Shown piece by piece: positions 34,796-44,038 of a DNA stretch of 64,000 nucleotides. How positions within the stretch are numbered: the stretch's first letter is position 1; each line of letters starts with the position of its first letter. Under the pieces are notes generated by a model. The model was not told the origin of the DNA. It searched no databases and worked only from the letters and a program-made list of their open reading frames with translations. Made by a program: the position numbers and the translations under genes. This DNA comes from JAGTVG01 sp963820995 (GTDB lineage: Bacteria > Bacteroidota > Bacteroidia > Cytophagales > Cyclobacteriaceae): NCBI GenBank assembly GCA_963820995.1, contig CAWGCL010000009.1, forward strand, positions 1 through 64,000, read 5' to 3'.

Positions 34796-35602
34796 ATGAA
34801 GAAATTAATAAAGAACATTTTTAAAGCTGAGAATATACAGGACATTATAAAACACCTTGTGTTTATTGGGATTATAACCCTCCTGATAGTTTTAGCTGTC
34901 TTTTATTTCTATTTGCCGGTTTCTTCTCATCATGGGGAGTCTATTACTGTTCCAAATATAGTAGGATTGGTTTATGATGACCTGGATGAATTCCTAACTG
35001 ATCGCAACTTCAGATTTGAAGTTAGTGAAGACTCAGGATATAATAGCTCTTATCCCTCTCTTGCAGTATTAAAACAGTATCCTGAGCCAGGTCAGAAGGT
35101 TAAAGAAAATCGGAAGATCTTTTTAACCTTAAATGCATTAAACCCGCCAAGTATTCGCATGCCACGCCTTATAGACGGCACGTTGAGTTTTGCCGAACGG
35201 GTACTGGAGAGTTATGGATTATTAAGAGGGGAATTAATTTATGAAGCTGACCCGGCCCGAAATGCTGTTCTGGATCAACAGCTTAACGGGGAAACTATAG
35301 AACCCGGGACTTTAATACCTAAAGGATCTACGATAGACCTTGTAATTGGAGATGGAATCGGGAAGGTGATCTTTGAGATGCCTGATGCTAAGGGTCTTGA
35401 CCTGGAAGAAGCCCGCATATTGATTCTTGGATCGAACCTGCAGGTGGGAGAGATCAATTATATCGATGCTCCTGAAGAAGTACCAGGTACTGTTGTCAGT
35501 CAAAGCCCAAAACCTGAGATTATGGTCCGAATCGGGCGTGAAGTCAATTTGTGGATTGCTGGAGAAGCTCCATCAGAAGAATTGCCTAATAATGAGGAAT
35601 GA
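34796..35602 (+). CDS. PASTA-domain membrane protein
   Basis: The 268-residue protein has a cytoplasmic N-terminus, one membrane helix (about residues 20-40, LVFIGIITLLIVLAVFYFYL) and three periplasmic PASTA domains (about 47-112, 115-182, 186-258; for example ITVPNIVGLVYDDLDEFLTD and IRMPRLIDGTLSFAERVLES). PASTA domains bind peptidoglycan fragments. Unlike the kinases and penicillin-binding proteins of Gram-positives, no catalytic domain is attached, which is the normal Bacteroidota form. ATG 34796 is preferred to an earlier one that adds eight residues. The next gene overlaps by ATGA. Confidence 0.9.
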   Translation: MKKLIKNIFKAENIQDIIKHLVFIGIITLLIVLAVFYFYLPVSSHHGESITVPNIVGLVYDDLDEFLTDRNFRFEVSEDSGYNSSYPSLAVLKQYPEPGQKVKENRKIFLTLNALNPPSIRMPRLIDGTLSFAERVLESYGLLRGELIYEADPARNAVLDQQLNGETIEPGTLIPKGSTIDLVIGDGIGKVIFEMPDAKGLDLEEARILILGSNLQVGEINYIDAPEEVPGTVVSQSPKPEIMVRIGREVNLWIAGEAPSEELPNNEE

Positions 35603-37446
35603 TTATCCTGAAAAAATATAGGAATATATTTTTAGTGATATTAATCCTGTTCTTAATTAATAACAGGGGGGCGGCTCAATTAAAATTATCCCCGGTATTT
35701 CAGCCCCTATCCAACAATGACATTGAGAGTATGTCCAGGATAATGGAAGAGGGGGATACCTTATTCTTGCCCATATGGGATGATTTTTCCTACTCGGGGG
35801 GATTGCCCAATCCGGATATATGGATAAACAGCCCCAATGTACAAATAAATTACTCCCTGGGTATACGTCCACCTACACTCGGAGTAGCTACATTTGATGG
35901 AGCGACTGCAAATGGAGGTATTTATAATCCGGAACCTGAAGCTGTTGGTATCGCCGATTCATTGGTATCTAAACCTATAAACCTTGGTACATTAGGCCCA
36001 ACTGAGATAAATTCAGTTTACTTAAGTTTTTTCTGGCAATTCTATGGATTTCCTGAAATCCCGGATGCTGAGGATTCTTTGCGGCTTTTCTTTAAGAATC
36101 AACAGAATGAATGGGAAGTAATTGATGTTTTTAACCGGGACCGGGCGATAGCCAGCGATACCTTCCAACAGGTGATATATAAGGTTGAACCCCGCTTTCT
36201 TCATACAGCTTTTCAATTCAAATTTGAGAATAAAGCCCGTTTATCCGGGTCATACGATTCCTGGCATATCGATTATGTTTATTTGAATAAAGGACGGACA
36301 ATTACTGAGGAGGCTTATCTGGACAGGGCTATTACCCATCCGCCCGATTATATATTCGATGGATACTCTGCTGTTCCGCTTGATCAATTTGTGACCAACC
36401 CTGATAAATTTATCATTCCATCCAAAGTTGATATTTATAACCTGGATGCTTTGATCCAGCCGATAGAATATACGGCCATTATAAGGGATACATTTGATAA
36501 GAGTAAGATCATCGATACATTGAATTTTAATACAGAAGTAAATCCCCCTTTACAGGGATTTCAGAGAAGAACCTTATACACCGATGAGATCGATGCCGAT
36601 AAAATTGACCTCAACTCGGATTCTCTTTTCCTTACTATGGATTTCTATATCAGTTCGGGTGATACGATATCAGAGGGTGCTATTGATTACAGGGTAAATG
36701 ATACTACCCATTTCGACTATGCAATTACGAATTATTTTGCAACTGATGATGGCACTGCTGAATTTGGACTGGGTATGGAACAACTCGACGCACAGTTGGC
36801 CTATATGTTTGTGTTAGATGAGCCTGATGTCCTGAACAGGGTTGATTTTCATTTTCCAAATATCGGTCGGGATCAGGCAGGGACAGCTTTCACTTTAAAG
36901 GTTTGGAGGCGACTTACAGATAATCCTGATGATTTGCTCTTTGAACGGGAAGGAACATCCATTACACCCATATCAAGTTTTAATGAGTTTCAAACCATTC
37001 GCCTTTCAGATGTATTTGTAACCGATACCTTTTATATTGGATATGAGCAGTTGACGAATGCATTCATGTCAATAGGATTCGATAAACAACATGATGCCGG
37101 CGAACGTATATTTTATAATGTTATGGGGGAATGGATCCCAAATACAGATCATCATGGCAGCCTTATGATAAGGCCATATTTTGGGGATAATGCGCCAACC
37201 GGATTTAGCGAAGAAACTTTCGTGAAACCCAGGATATATCCAAATCCAACCAATGGGATCATACGTATAGAAGGAATGTTTGAGAGACTTACAGTCTATG
37301 ATCTGCTTGGCAATACATTGATCGATATCGCTGGTTCTGAGACGACAATGGAATTGGATCTTGGCAATTTTAAAGAAGGGATTTATATTATCAGGGGATT
37401 TACAAATGGGAAATATTTTACTGAGAAAATACTTAAACAGCGTTGA
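35599..37446 (+). CDS. Secreted beta-rich protein with type IX sorting domain
   Basis: The 615-residue precursor has an N-terminal signal (residues 1-26, ending GAAQ), a beta-rich body with LPIWDDFSYSGGLPNPDIWI, SVYLSFFWQFYGFPEIPDAE and a SWHIDYVYLN motif typical of MAM/concanavalin-like surface domains, and a C-terminal 70-residue sorting domain (IYPNPTNGIIRIEG, EGIYIIRGFTNG). T9SS would deliver it outside the outer membrane. The body may bind ligand or self-assemble; no catalytic motif is seen. The ATG overlaps the PASTA stop codon by four bases (ATGA), implying coupled translation. Confidence 0.85.
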   Translation: MIILKKYRNIFLVILILFLINNRGAAQLKLSPVFQPLSNNDIESMSRIMEEGDTLFLPIWDDFSYSGGLPNPDIWINSPNVQINYSLGIRPPTLGVATFDGATANGGIYNPEPEAVGIADSLVSKPINLGTLGPTEINSVYLSFFWQFYGFPEIPDAEDSLRLFFKNQQNEWEVIDVFNRDRAIASDTFQQVIYKVEPRFLHTAFQFKFENKARLSGSYDSWHIDYVYLNKGRTITEEAYLDRAITHPPDYIFDGYSAVPLDQFVTNPDKFIIPSKVDIYNLDALIQPIEYTAIIRDTFDKSKIIDTLNFNTEVNPPLQGFQRRTLYTDEIDADKIDLNSDSLFLTMDFYISSGDTISEGAIDYRVNDTTHFDYAITNYFATDDGTAEFGLGMEQLDAQLAYMFVLDEPDVLNRVDFHFPNIGRDQAGTAFTLKVWRRLTDNPDDLLFEREGTSITPISSFNEFQTIRLSDVFVTDTFYIGYEQLTNAFMSIGFDKQHDAGERIFYNVMGEWIPNTDHHGSLMIRPYFGDNAPTGFSEETFVKPRIYPNPTNGIIRIEGMFERLTVYDLLGNTLIDIAGSETTMELDLGNFKEGIYIIRGFTNGKYFTEKILKQR

Positions 37447-37523
37447 AGCCCTTTAATTTTCAATAAATACCTTTCAAACTGGATAAAGCCTGTCTAAATT
37501 TCAAAGCTTATTATATAATTTTA

Positions 37524-37531
37524 TATTTTTG
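37524..37531 (+). promoter_or_regulatory. Candidate TAnnTTTG -7 element of fabH
   Basis: TATTTTTG matches the -7 consensus about 45 bases upstream of the fabH ATG. The sequence lies in an AT-rich run so a chance match is possible, and no good -33 element is present. Confidence 0.3.
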
Positions 37532-37576
37532 CAGGAATATTTTTTTCAAGATATATTTTAATTTAAAAAATTGACG

Positions 37577-38566
37577 ATGAACAAATTAGGGGCAGCTATT
37601 ACTGGTGTAGCTGGATATGTGCCGGATTATGTATTAACCAATGCAGAACTTGAAAAGATGGTTGATACAAATGATGAGTGGATAAGAACGAGAACAGGTA
37701 TTAGCGAGCGAAGGATCTTGAAAGGAGAAGGATTGGGAACAGCCCATCTGGGAACTAAGGCAGTAGAGTCATTACTTGAAAAAACAAATACTAGTCCGGA
37801 TGAGATCGATGGATTGATTTGTGCCACGGTTACTCCTGAAATGTTTTTTCCTTCTACGGCGAATGTAATTTGTGAAAACCTAGGAATAAAAGGAGCCATG
37901 AGTTTTGATATGGCTGCTGCATGTTCTGGATTTTTATATGCCCTCGAAACGGGGAATAACTTTATCAAGGCCGGAGGCATGAAGAAAGTTATTGTTATAG
38001 GTGCTGATAAAATGTCATCCATAATTGACTATACTGACCGGAATACTTGTATTCTATTTGGAGATGGGGCAGGAGCAGTGCTTCTTGAACCCGCAGAAGA
38101 TGATCTTGTTATCAAAGATGCCATATTGAGAAGCGACGGTGTCGGGAAAGATTTTATCCTTATTAAAGGAGGTGGCTCAGCCTATCCTCCAACCCATGAA
38201 ACATTGGACAAGGGATATCATACATTTTTTCAGGATGGCAGATCAGTCTTTAAATATGCTGTAACAAGTATGGCCGATGTGGCAGTGGAGATCATGGAGA
38301 GAAATAACCTGCAAGGGAAAGATGTTGCTTATCTCGTTCCTCATCAGGCGAATCTCAGGATCATAGAAGCAACTGCCAAGAGAATGGAAGTTGAGATGGA
38401 AAAAGTTACCGTGAATATAGCCAAATACGGAAACACCACGGCTGCAACTATACCCTTATGCCTGTGGGAATGGGAAAAGAAATTTAAAAAAGGTGATAAC
38501 ATAATCCTTGCCGCTTTTGGAGGAGGATTTACCTGGGGCTCTGTTTATCTTAGATGGGCATATTAA
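37577..38566 (+). CDS. fabH: 3-oxoacyl-ACP synthase III (KAS III)
   Basis: The 329-residue thiolase-fold enzyme condenses acetyl- or branched-acyl-CoA with malonyl-ACP to start fatty acid synthesis. The triad is complete: Cys about 116 in MAAACSGFLYAL, His in LVPHQANLRII and Asn in KYGNTTAATIPL. DTNDEWIRTRTGISERRIL and the C-terminal AAFGGGFTWGSVYLRW are family landmarks. ATG 37577 is preferred to the TTG two codons upstream. It stands alone here; the companion plsX and rpmF are not adjacent, as often happens when Bacteroidota carry several fabH copies. Confidence 0.93.
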   Translation: MNKLGAAITGVAGYVPDYVLTNAELEKMVDTNDEWIRTRTGISERRILKGEGLGTAHLGTKAVESLLEKTNTSPDEIDGLICATVTPEMFFPSTANVICENLGIKGAMSFDMAAACSGFLYALETGNNFIKAGGMKKVIVIGADKMSSIIDYTDRNTCILFGDGAGAVLLEPAEDDLVIKDAILRSDGVGKDFILIKGGGSAYPPTHETLDKGYHTFFQDGRSVFKYAVTSMADVAVEIMERNNLQGKDVAYLVPHQANLRIIEATAKRMEVEMEKVTVNIAKYGNTTAATIPLCLWEWEKKFKKGDNIILAAFGGGFTWGSVYLRWAY

Positions 38567-38695
38567 ACCCTAGATTATCGACATATTTTTTATAGATTTG
38601 TTCTTCATTTGAAGATTTAGTCGGTTTTTAATGAATATGGGTGTGGTATTTCCTAATATAATGTAGTATATTCACTTGGACATTAGCTATAAAAT

Positions 38696-39406
38696 ATGAA
38701 GGTTGCGGGAATCATTGAGGAAAGTAAAAGCCATCATCCTGGGGCTTTGTCATATGTTATTATTACCCAGGGATGTAATTTTAAATGCCATTACTGTTAT
38801 AATTCCCCATCAGCCCGCATTTTTGATCCTGAAGAAGTATCCGATTCGAAAATTGATGAGATACTTTTATATCTCGAAGAAAATAAAGAAAAATATGAAG
38901 CTGTTGTCGTGACAGGAGGAGAGCCTACCTTACACAAGAATCTGCCGGATGTATTGAAAAAAATAAAAGCGATGGGTCTAATAGTAAGGCTTGAAACCAA
39001 CGGAAGCCATCCTAAAGTATTGTCCCAGATCGTAAGCAATGGCTTGGTTGATTACGTAGCTATGGATGTAAAGGCACCTTTGGCAAAAGATAAATATAAA
39101 GATATCGCTGGCATTACCATCAGCACTTCCCAATTGGGAAAAATCAACCAATCGATAAGGATCTTAACACGTTCAAAAGTTGAATATGAGATACGCACGA
39201 CCTTAATTAAACAAAAACATTCATTTCATGACATCCTTGATATTTGTAATACCATTGTGGGATGTAAAAGGTATTGCCTTCAGGATTTTGATGCAGATAT
39301 AGCACACGATAAAACCTATAATTCTTTTTCCGGATATGATCAGAAGGAGCTTGAAAGAATGATCAAAGCAATCAATCCGGAGATTAAAGAAGTAATATTC
39401 AAGTAG
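38696..39406 (+). CDS. Radical SAM activase, NrdG2/PflA-like
   Basis: The 236-residue protein has the radical SAM cluster motif CNFKCHYC (about residue 27), the SAM-binding VVTGGEPTLH, LETNGSHP and VDYVAMDVKAPL segments of the TIGR02495-type anaerobic ribonucleotide reductase activating proteins. It makes a 5'-deoxyadenosyl radical to place a glycyl radical on a partner enzyme. No class III ribonucleotide reductase or pyruvate formate-lyase gene is in the window, so the target is unknown. The enzyme is oxygen-sensitive, implying an anaerobic or microaerobic life. C-terminus converges on the sulfatase gene. Confidence 0.86.
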   Translation: MKVAGIIEESKSHHPGALSYVIITQGCNFKCHYCYNSPSARIFDPEEVSDSKIDEILLYLEENKEKYEAVVVTGGEPTLHKNLPDVLKKIKAMGLIVRLETNGSHPKVLSQIVSNGLVDYVAMDVKAPLAKDKYKDIAGITISTSQLGKINQSIRILTRSKVEYEIRTTLIKQKHSFHDILDICNTIVGCKRYCLQDFDADIAHDKTYNSFSGYDQKELERMIKAINPEIKEVIFK

Positions 39407-39427
39407 GCATCAATATTCTTATTGTTT

Positions 39428-40870
39428 CTATTTATTAACTTCAATAGCATTTCCTGATTGAATCCTGTTTTTGAAATTGGCTTCTCTTAAAGCATTTACT
39501 ATCTCAGTATTCTCGTTATTCCCCGATATATTATAATTCTCATCAGGATCAGTACGGTGATTGTATAACATCTCAGCATATCTGGATTGACTACTATCCA
39601 GCCATTCCGTATACCGGAATTCTTGATTTTTCACAGATTCACCTTTTATAAACCTGCTGTATACAAATGACTTTCCCTTGTGATTGGGATTGTCGTAATA
39701 TTTTACCAGACTTTCACCCTGGACGTGATCCGGAATATCTATCCTGGCCAGATCGCAAAGGGTTGGATAAACATCTATAAACTCGACCATAGCATCTGTT
39801 TTTATCCCCCCTTTTTTCCAGGGAACTTTAAGGATTACAGGTGCTCTCAATGAGGTTTCAAAATTACAATGCTTGCACCAAAGCCCATGCTCTCCCAGAT
39901 TCCAGCCATGATCTCCCCAGATAATCACAATGGTATTCCTATCCAGATCAAGTCGTTCCAACTCCTTCAATAATTTTCCAATTAAGGCATCTGTATAGCT
40001 TACACATGCATAATACCCATGTATTAATTTTCGAGCCATCGAATCAGGGAGAGGCCCCTGTGGTGGGATGTTATAATATGCCCGTAATTCACCGAAATTA
40101 TGCATGGAAGCTGCTGGAGCATTTTCCGGAATATGTGGATTGGGGGGAAGATCAATCTCTCTGGGATCATATAAATCCCAGTATTTTTTTGGGGCATTAA
40201 AGGGTAGATGTGGTTTTAAGTATCCAACAGCCAGAAAAAAGGGTTTGCCCATATTCTTAAGTCTTTTCAAGTCATTTATACTGCGGACCGTCACTTTTCC
40301 ATCAAAATAAGCATTATCGTCTACATCGGCGTTTTCGTAAGGCGGTCCGGCCCCATCATTATTTTTCATTATCTCAATATTCTCTTTTTTCTGGTAATCC
40401 CTCCAGTATTTTTTGCCGATTATATCGTCAGCCGCAAGCCAGGGTGCTTCACTCCAGCTGTCTATTTTATCAGTTTTATGGTGAAATATTTTTCCATTCG
40501 AAATGGTATGATATCCATTGGCTTTGAAATGCTCAGGTAAAGTAAGCACCCCGGGGGCATCAATATCAGCCCAGGTATCGTAATCTATAAATCTGGACAT
40601 ATTCGGTCTGATGCCAGTCAATAAGCTTGCTCTTGAAGCACCGCATACAGGTACCTGACAATAAGCCTGCCTGAAGATTATGCCTGCTTCAGCAACCTGG
40701 TCAATATTTGGTGAAACAATATGGCCTGCCCCAAAGCAATTCAGCTCCGGTCGAAGATCATCTACTGCTATAAACAAGATATTCGGAGGTGCCTGGTCAG
40801 CATTATCATCACAGGAATAAAAGATTGAAATCAGGAAGAGCAGACTTAAGATGGTTTTACGGATCATCAT
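39428..40870 (-). CDS. Lipoprotein sulfatase, iduronate-2-sulfatase-like
   Basis: The 480-residue alkaline-phosphatase-superfamily enzyme has a lipoprotein signal (residues 1-19, Cys20 in IFYSC) and the PPNILFIAVDDLRPELNCFG metal-binding start. The catalytic site VCGASRASLLTGIRP has Cys76 in C-x-A-S-R, to be converted to formylglycine; Ala replaces the common Pro. Later motifs are GYLKPHLPF, IIWGDHGWNLGEHGLWCKH and VELYPTLCDL-type (VEFIDVYPTLCDLARID). It removes sulfate from glycans in the periplasm or on the cell surface. It is followed upstream by a minus-strand helical protein 100 bases away and a divergent sodium symporter, a likely uptake set. Confidence 0.92.
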   Translation of the reverse strand: MMIRKTILSLLFLISIFYSCDDNADQAPPNILFIAVDDLRPELNCFGAGHIVSPNIDQVAEAGIIFRQAYCQVPVCGASRASLLTGIRPNMSRFIDYDTWADIDAPGVLTLPEHFKANGYHTISNGKIFHHKTDKIDSWSEAPWLAADDIIGKKYWRDYQKKENIEIMKNNDGAGPPYENADVDDNAYFDGKVTVRSINDLKRLKNMGKPFFLAVGYLKPHLPFNAPKKYWDLYDPREIDLPPNPHIPENAPAASMHNFGELRAYYNIPPQGPLPDSMARKLIHGYYACVSYTDALIGKLLKELERLDLDRNTIVIIWGDHGWNLGEHGLWCKHCNFETSLRAPVILKVPWKKGGIKTDAMVEFIDVYPTLCDLARIDIPDHVQGESLVKYYDNPNHKGKSFVYSRFIKGESVKNQEFRYTEWLDSSQSRYAEMLYNHRTDPDENYNISGNNENTEIVNALREANFKNRIQSGNAIEVNK

Positions 40871-40969
40871 ATTAAAAAATTATTTTCAAGAATGATGAAA
40901 TTTAGTGATTGATTTCAGAGATTCCTACCTAAGGAAAAATATTTTAATCCTTTGCCTATATAAAATAAT

Positions 40970-42016
40970 TCAGGCAGCTAATCCCATTTCCACACGCTTT
41001 AAAATTCGAAGAACAAGAAATGTAATCCATCTTGAAGGATGTTTTTTCTGGCCAAACTCCCAATCTTCCCAGGTTGTCCATACAGATTCTGGCGTGAATT
41101 GCATGCTCCTGTTTGCTTTTGTTGTTAATACATTGATCATATCCAGGAACCTGTGATCATTTCTAAGCCATGTAAACTGGGACAAGACATCTGCAACGTG
41201 TAAAAGATCATACCAGATCAGGGGGGCCTTTAGTTTTCTGAAGTCGGATCCCATTTTGAAAAGATGGGGATGTTTATTGTAGCTGTTTTCCCAGAGGTCC
41301 AAAAGGGTTTCGGTTCCGTTATGGGCGGCAGTGCTATATTTCCAGGTTTTCGTGTGAGCCAATACCTTGAGCATTAATAAATTTGCGTATGGGCATGTCT
41401 CTTCCCTTTTACCGGGGCCATGGAATTTTCCTGCCAATGAGCTTGAAGCTGTACATCCCCATCCATTGTTTCTCGATTTCTTAACGAGGAATTTTAATGC
41501 CTTATGTACATTTTTATCATCCTCCAGACCAAATTTAACGAGAGCATATAAGATGCTGGGAGCGTCACATAGGATCCAGCTGAGTTCGTCCTTGCCGGGT
41601 TCACCAGTTTGTTCAGGAATATTTAGTACCACCTCAAAAGGACCTTCTTTTGATTTGTATTTTATGATTTTTTCAACTATGTTTTGAATGGGTTTAAATT
41701 CAATAGTAAGTCCTATATCCGCAAGGAAGGATAATTTATGCAATAGTAATTTGGGATCATTGTGATTTGTAATGGCTTTGCCGGGCCATTCTTCCACTTC
41801 CTTGATCAGGTTGAGTATCTTAGGATCGGATATGAGATTGGTATATTCATGTAAAACAATAGGATCCCTGCTGTCAGAAAGTAACAGGTCTAATTTTGTG
41901 CGGTAGCGGACCCATGATTCTCCCTCTTCCAGCCATTCAATGGTTTTATGTATAGGTTTTTCGGCTATCAAAGTAATTTTATTTAGATTAAATAAAAGAA
42001 TATCAAATTTAATCAT
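40970..42016 (-). CDS. Alpha-helical protein resembling prenyltransferase/squalene-cyclase toroids
   Basis: The 348-residue soluble protein has repeated helix pairs such as IHKTIEWLEEGESWVRYRTK, NVHKALKFLVKKSRNNGWGC and LLHVADVLSQFTWLRNDHRF, with several Trp-Gly and QW-like spots. This resembles the alpha-toroid fold of terpene cyclases and prenyltransferases. No DDxD or DCTAE-type catalytic motif is seen, so activity cannot be assigned. No signal peptide. It lies 100 bases upstream of the sulfatase on the same strand and is divergent from the symporter, but a role with them is not shown. Confidence 0.6.
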   Translation of the reverse strand: MIKFDILLFNLNKITLIAEKPIHKTIEWLEEGESWVRYRTKLDLLLSDSRDPIVLHEYTNLISDPKILNLIKEVEEWPGKAITNHNDPKLLLHKLSFLADIGLTIEFKPIQNIVEKIIKYKSKEGPFEVVLNIPEQTGEPGKDELSWILCDAPSILYALVKFGLEDDKNVHKALKFLVKKSRNNGWGCTASSSLAGKFHGPGKREETCPYANLLMLKVLAHTKTWKYSTAAHNGTETLLDLWENSYNKHPHLFKMGSDFRKLKAPLIWYDLLHVADVLSQFTWLRNDHRFLDMINVLTTKANRSMQFTPESVWTTWEDWEFGQKKHPSRWITFLVLRILKRVEMGLAA

Positions 42017-42093
42017 TTCAGTTTCTCTTTATCAATGAAGTTTAAAAATTTTATACTATCTTTTCAAAATTTTTAATTTAACAGCATAATACG

Positions 42094-43959
42094 ATGGTAC
42101 TTAATACTTTAGATTGGTCTATTGTCTTCATATTTTTTATAATCGTTCTTTCCATTGGTTGGATAGCTTCAAGAACAGCAGGGAAAGATACTTCAGAGTT
42201 TTTCTTAGGTGGCCGTGGCATGCCCTGGTGGTTATTAGGTATATCGATGGTAGCATGTACATTTTCAGCTGACACTCCAAACCTTGTTACTGGTATGGTA
42301 CGGGAAAACGGGGTAGCCAAAAACTGGGCCTGGTGGGCATTCCTGATAACAGGGATGGTAACTGTTTTCATATATGCCAAGCTTTGGAGAAGATCAAATG
42401 TTATGACCGATCTTGAATTTTATGAAAAACGGTATAGTGGGAAAGCTGCTGCATTCCTAAGGGGATTCAGGTCAGTTTATCTGGGATTGTTCTTCAATGT
42501 ATTGATTATGGGGACCGTGACCCTTGCGGCTATCAAAATTGGAGCTGTTATGTTGAACCTGCAACCCTGGCAAACAGTATTAGGTGCTTCTATAGTTGTG
42601 GTTATTTATTCCTCACTTGGTGGACTTAAGGGCGTTATATGGGCTGATTTTTTTCAGTATTCCATAGCTATGTTTGGTGCAGTACTGGCTGCCGTAGTTG
42701 CCATCCAGCAACCGGAAATTGGGAGCCTTAAAGGTCTTTTAACGAATCCTGTGCTACTTGAGAAGATATCATTTGTGCCTGAATTTACTGATGCATCGGT
42801 ATATGTGCCTTTACTCATTATACCTATTGCGGTACAATGGTGGGCAGTGTGGTATCCTGGAGCTGAACCAGGTGGAGGAGGTTATATTGCACAGAGAATG
42901 CTGGCTGCAAAAAATGAGAGAAATGCCATTGGTGCTACTTTGCTTTTCAATTTTGCACATTATGCATTAAGACCCTGGCCATGGATCATCGTGGCTTTGG
43001 CATCTATAGTTATCTATCCGGACCTTGCTTCCATTAAAGCAGAATTCCCTGCCATAACAAATGAGTATCTTAAAGATGATGTGGCATATCCGGTAATGCT
43101 TTCAAAACTCAGCCCGGGTTGGCTTGGATTGGTCGTTGCTTCTATCATAGCCGCCTATATGTCGACTATTGGCACACACCTTAACTGGGGCTCCTCTTAT
43201 CTTGTCAACGATTTCTATAAAAGATTTATAAATCCCGAAGGCTCTGAGAAGAGTATGGTGATGGTCGGAAGGATCTCAACAGTAATACTAATGATACTTG
43301 CCGGTTTGCTATCTCTCTTTTTCCTTGAAGATGCTACCCAGGCCTTTAATATCCTGCTTCTTTCAGGAGCGGGATCAGGTTTGATCTATCTTTTAAGATG
43401 GTTCTGGTGGCGAATAAATGCATGGACAGAATTGGTGGCGATGGTAGTCGCTACATTAAATGCAGTGATCCTGGTATTCTGGATAAATGACCTCTGGCTG
43501 GCAGATACCTTCAGCAGTTTATATCCATTACCTGCAGATTATGCTTCCATGGGCGAGAAAGCATTGTCAGGTACTGTATTCCCGATAAAATTGATTATTG
43601 CGGTTTTAGCTACAACCATAGCATGGATATTAACCACTTTTATCACCAAACCAGAAAATACTCAGACATTAAGAGATTTCTACAGGCTAACACTTCCCGG
43701 TGGACCTGGCTGGAAAAAAGTTGTAGATGAGGCCAGGGCAGATGGTGATATGATTGATGAGAAGGTACACGGACAACCCTGGGAGATGCCAATCCAGATC
43801 TTATTGGTATTTATTGGCTGTATCGTGATCTACTCCAGCCTTTTTGCCATTGGAAATATATTATATGGAAACATAATGAATGCAGTGATATTATCTGTAG
43901 TTGCCATGGCAGGCACGTATTTTCTGTTTAAATCATTGCATAAGCTCAAAGCGAATTAA
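42094..43959 (+). CDS. Sodium:solute symporter (SSS family)
   Basis: The 621-residue inner-membrane protein has about 14 helices with SSS landmarks: RTAGKDTSEFFLGGRGMPWW near the start, MVACTFSADTPNLVTGMVRE in helix 2, YSSLGGLKGVIWADFFQYSI, and WLGLVVASIIAAYMSTIGTH. It couples Na+ entry to uptake of sugars, amino acids or similar solutes. The substrate is not clear, but the GGxxxxGV-type pattern and location next to a sulfatase fit a monosaccharide. A strong terminator follows its stop. The C-terminal soluble loop (about 535-570) is longer than in bacterial homologues I remember. Confidence 0.9.
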   Translation: MVLNTLDWSIVFIFFIIVLSIGWIASRTAGKDTSEFFLGGRGMPWWLLGISMVACTFSADTPNLVTGMVRENGVAKNWAWWAFLITGMVTVFIYAKLWRRSNVMTDLEFYEKRYSGKAAAFLRGFRSVYLGLFFNVLIMGTVTLAAIKIGAVMLNLQPWQTVLGASIVVVIYSSLGGLKGVIWADFFQYSIAMFGAVLAAVVAIQQPEIGSLKGLLTNPVLLEKISFVPEFTDASVYVPLLIIPIAVQWWAVWYPGAEPGGGGYIAQRMLAAKNERNAIGATLLFNFAHYALRPWPWIIVALASIVIYPDLASIKAEFPAITNEYLKDDVAYPVMLSKLSPGWLGLVVASIIAAYMSTIGTHLNWGSSYLVNDFYKRFINPEGSEKSMVMVGRISTVILMILAGLLSLFFLEDATQAFNILLLSGAGSGLIYLLRWFWWRINAWTELVAMVVATLNAVILVFWINDLWLADTFSSLYPLPADYASMGEKALSGTVFPIKLIIAVLATTIAWILTTFITKPENTQTLRDFYRLTLPGGPGWKKVVDEARADGDMIDEKVHGQPWEMPIQILLVFIGCIVIYSSLFAIGNILYGNIMNAVILSVVAMAGTYFLFKSLHKLKAN

Positions 43960-43980
43960 TTTAATTATAAAATAAAATCA

Positions 43981-44013
43981 AGCCACCTTTCAGTTTTGAG
44001 AGGTGGTTTTTTT
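43981..44013 (+). terminator. Rho-independent terminator of the symporter gene
   Basis: CCACCT (43983-43988) pairs with AGGTGG (44001-44006), with an extended TTC/GAG-type closing and a 12-base loop, followed by T7. It lies 22 bases after the symporter stop. Its presence rules out a start at 44003 for the next gene, supporting ATG 44039. Confidence 0.85.
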
Positions 44014-44038
44014 ATTTTCGCTAAAAACTTATTTATCT

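Noticed and set aside
38696..39406. Anaerobic sulfatase-maturing enzyme
   Set aside because: Only one cluster motif and about 236 residues; such enzymes are about 370 or more residues with two extra clusters (SPASM).
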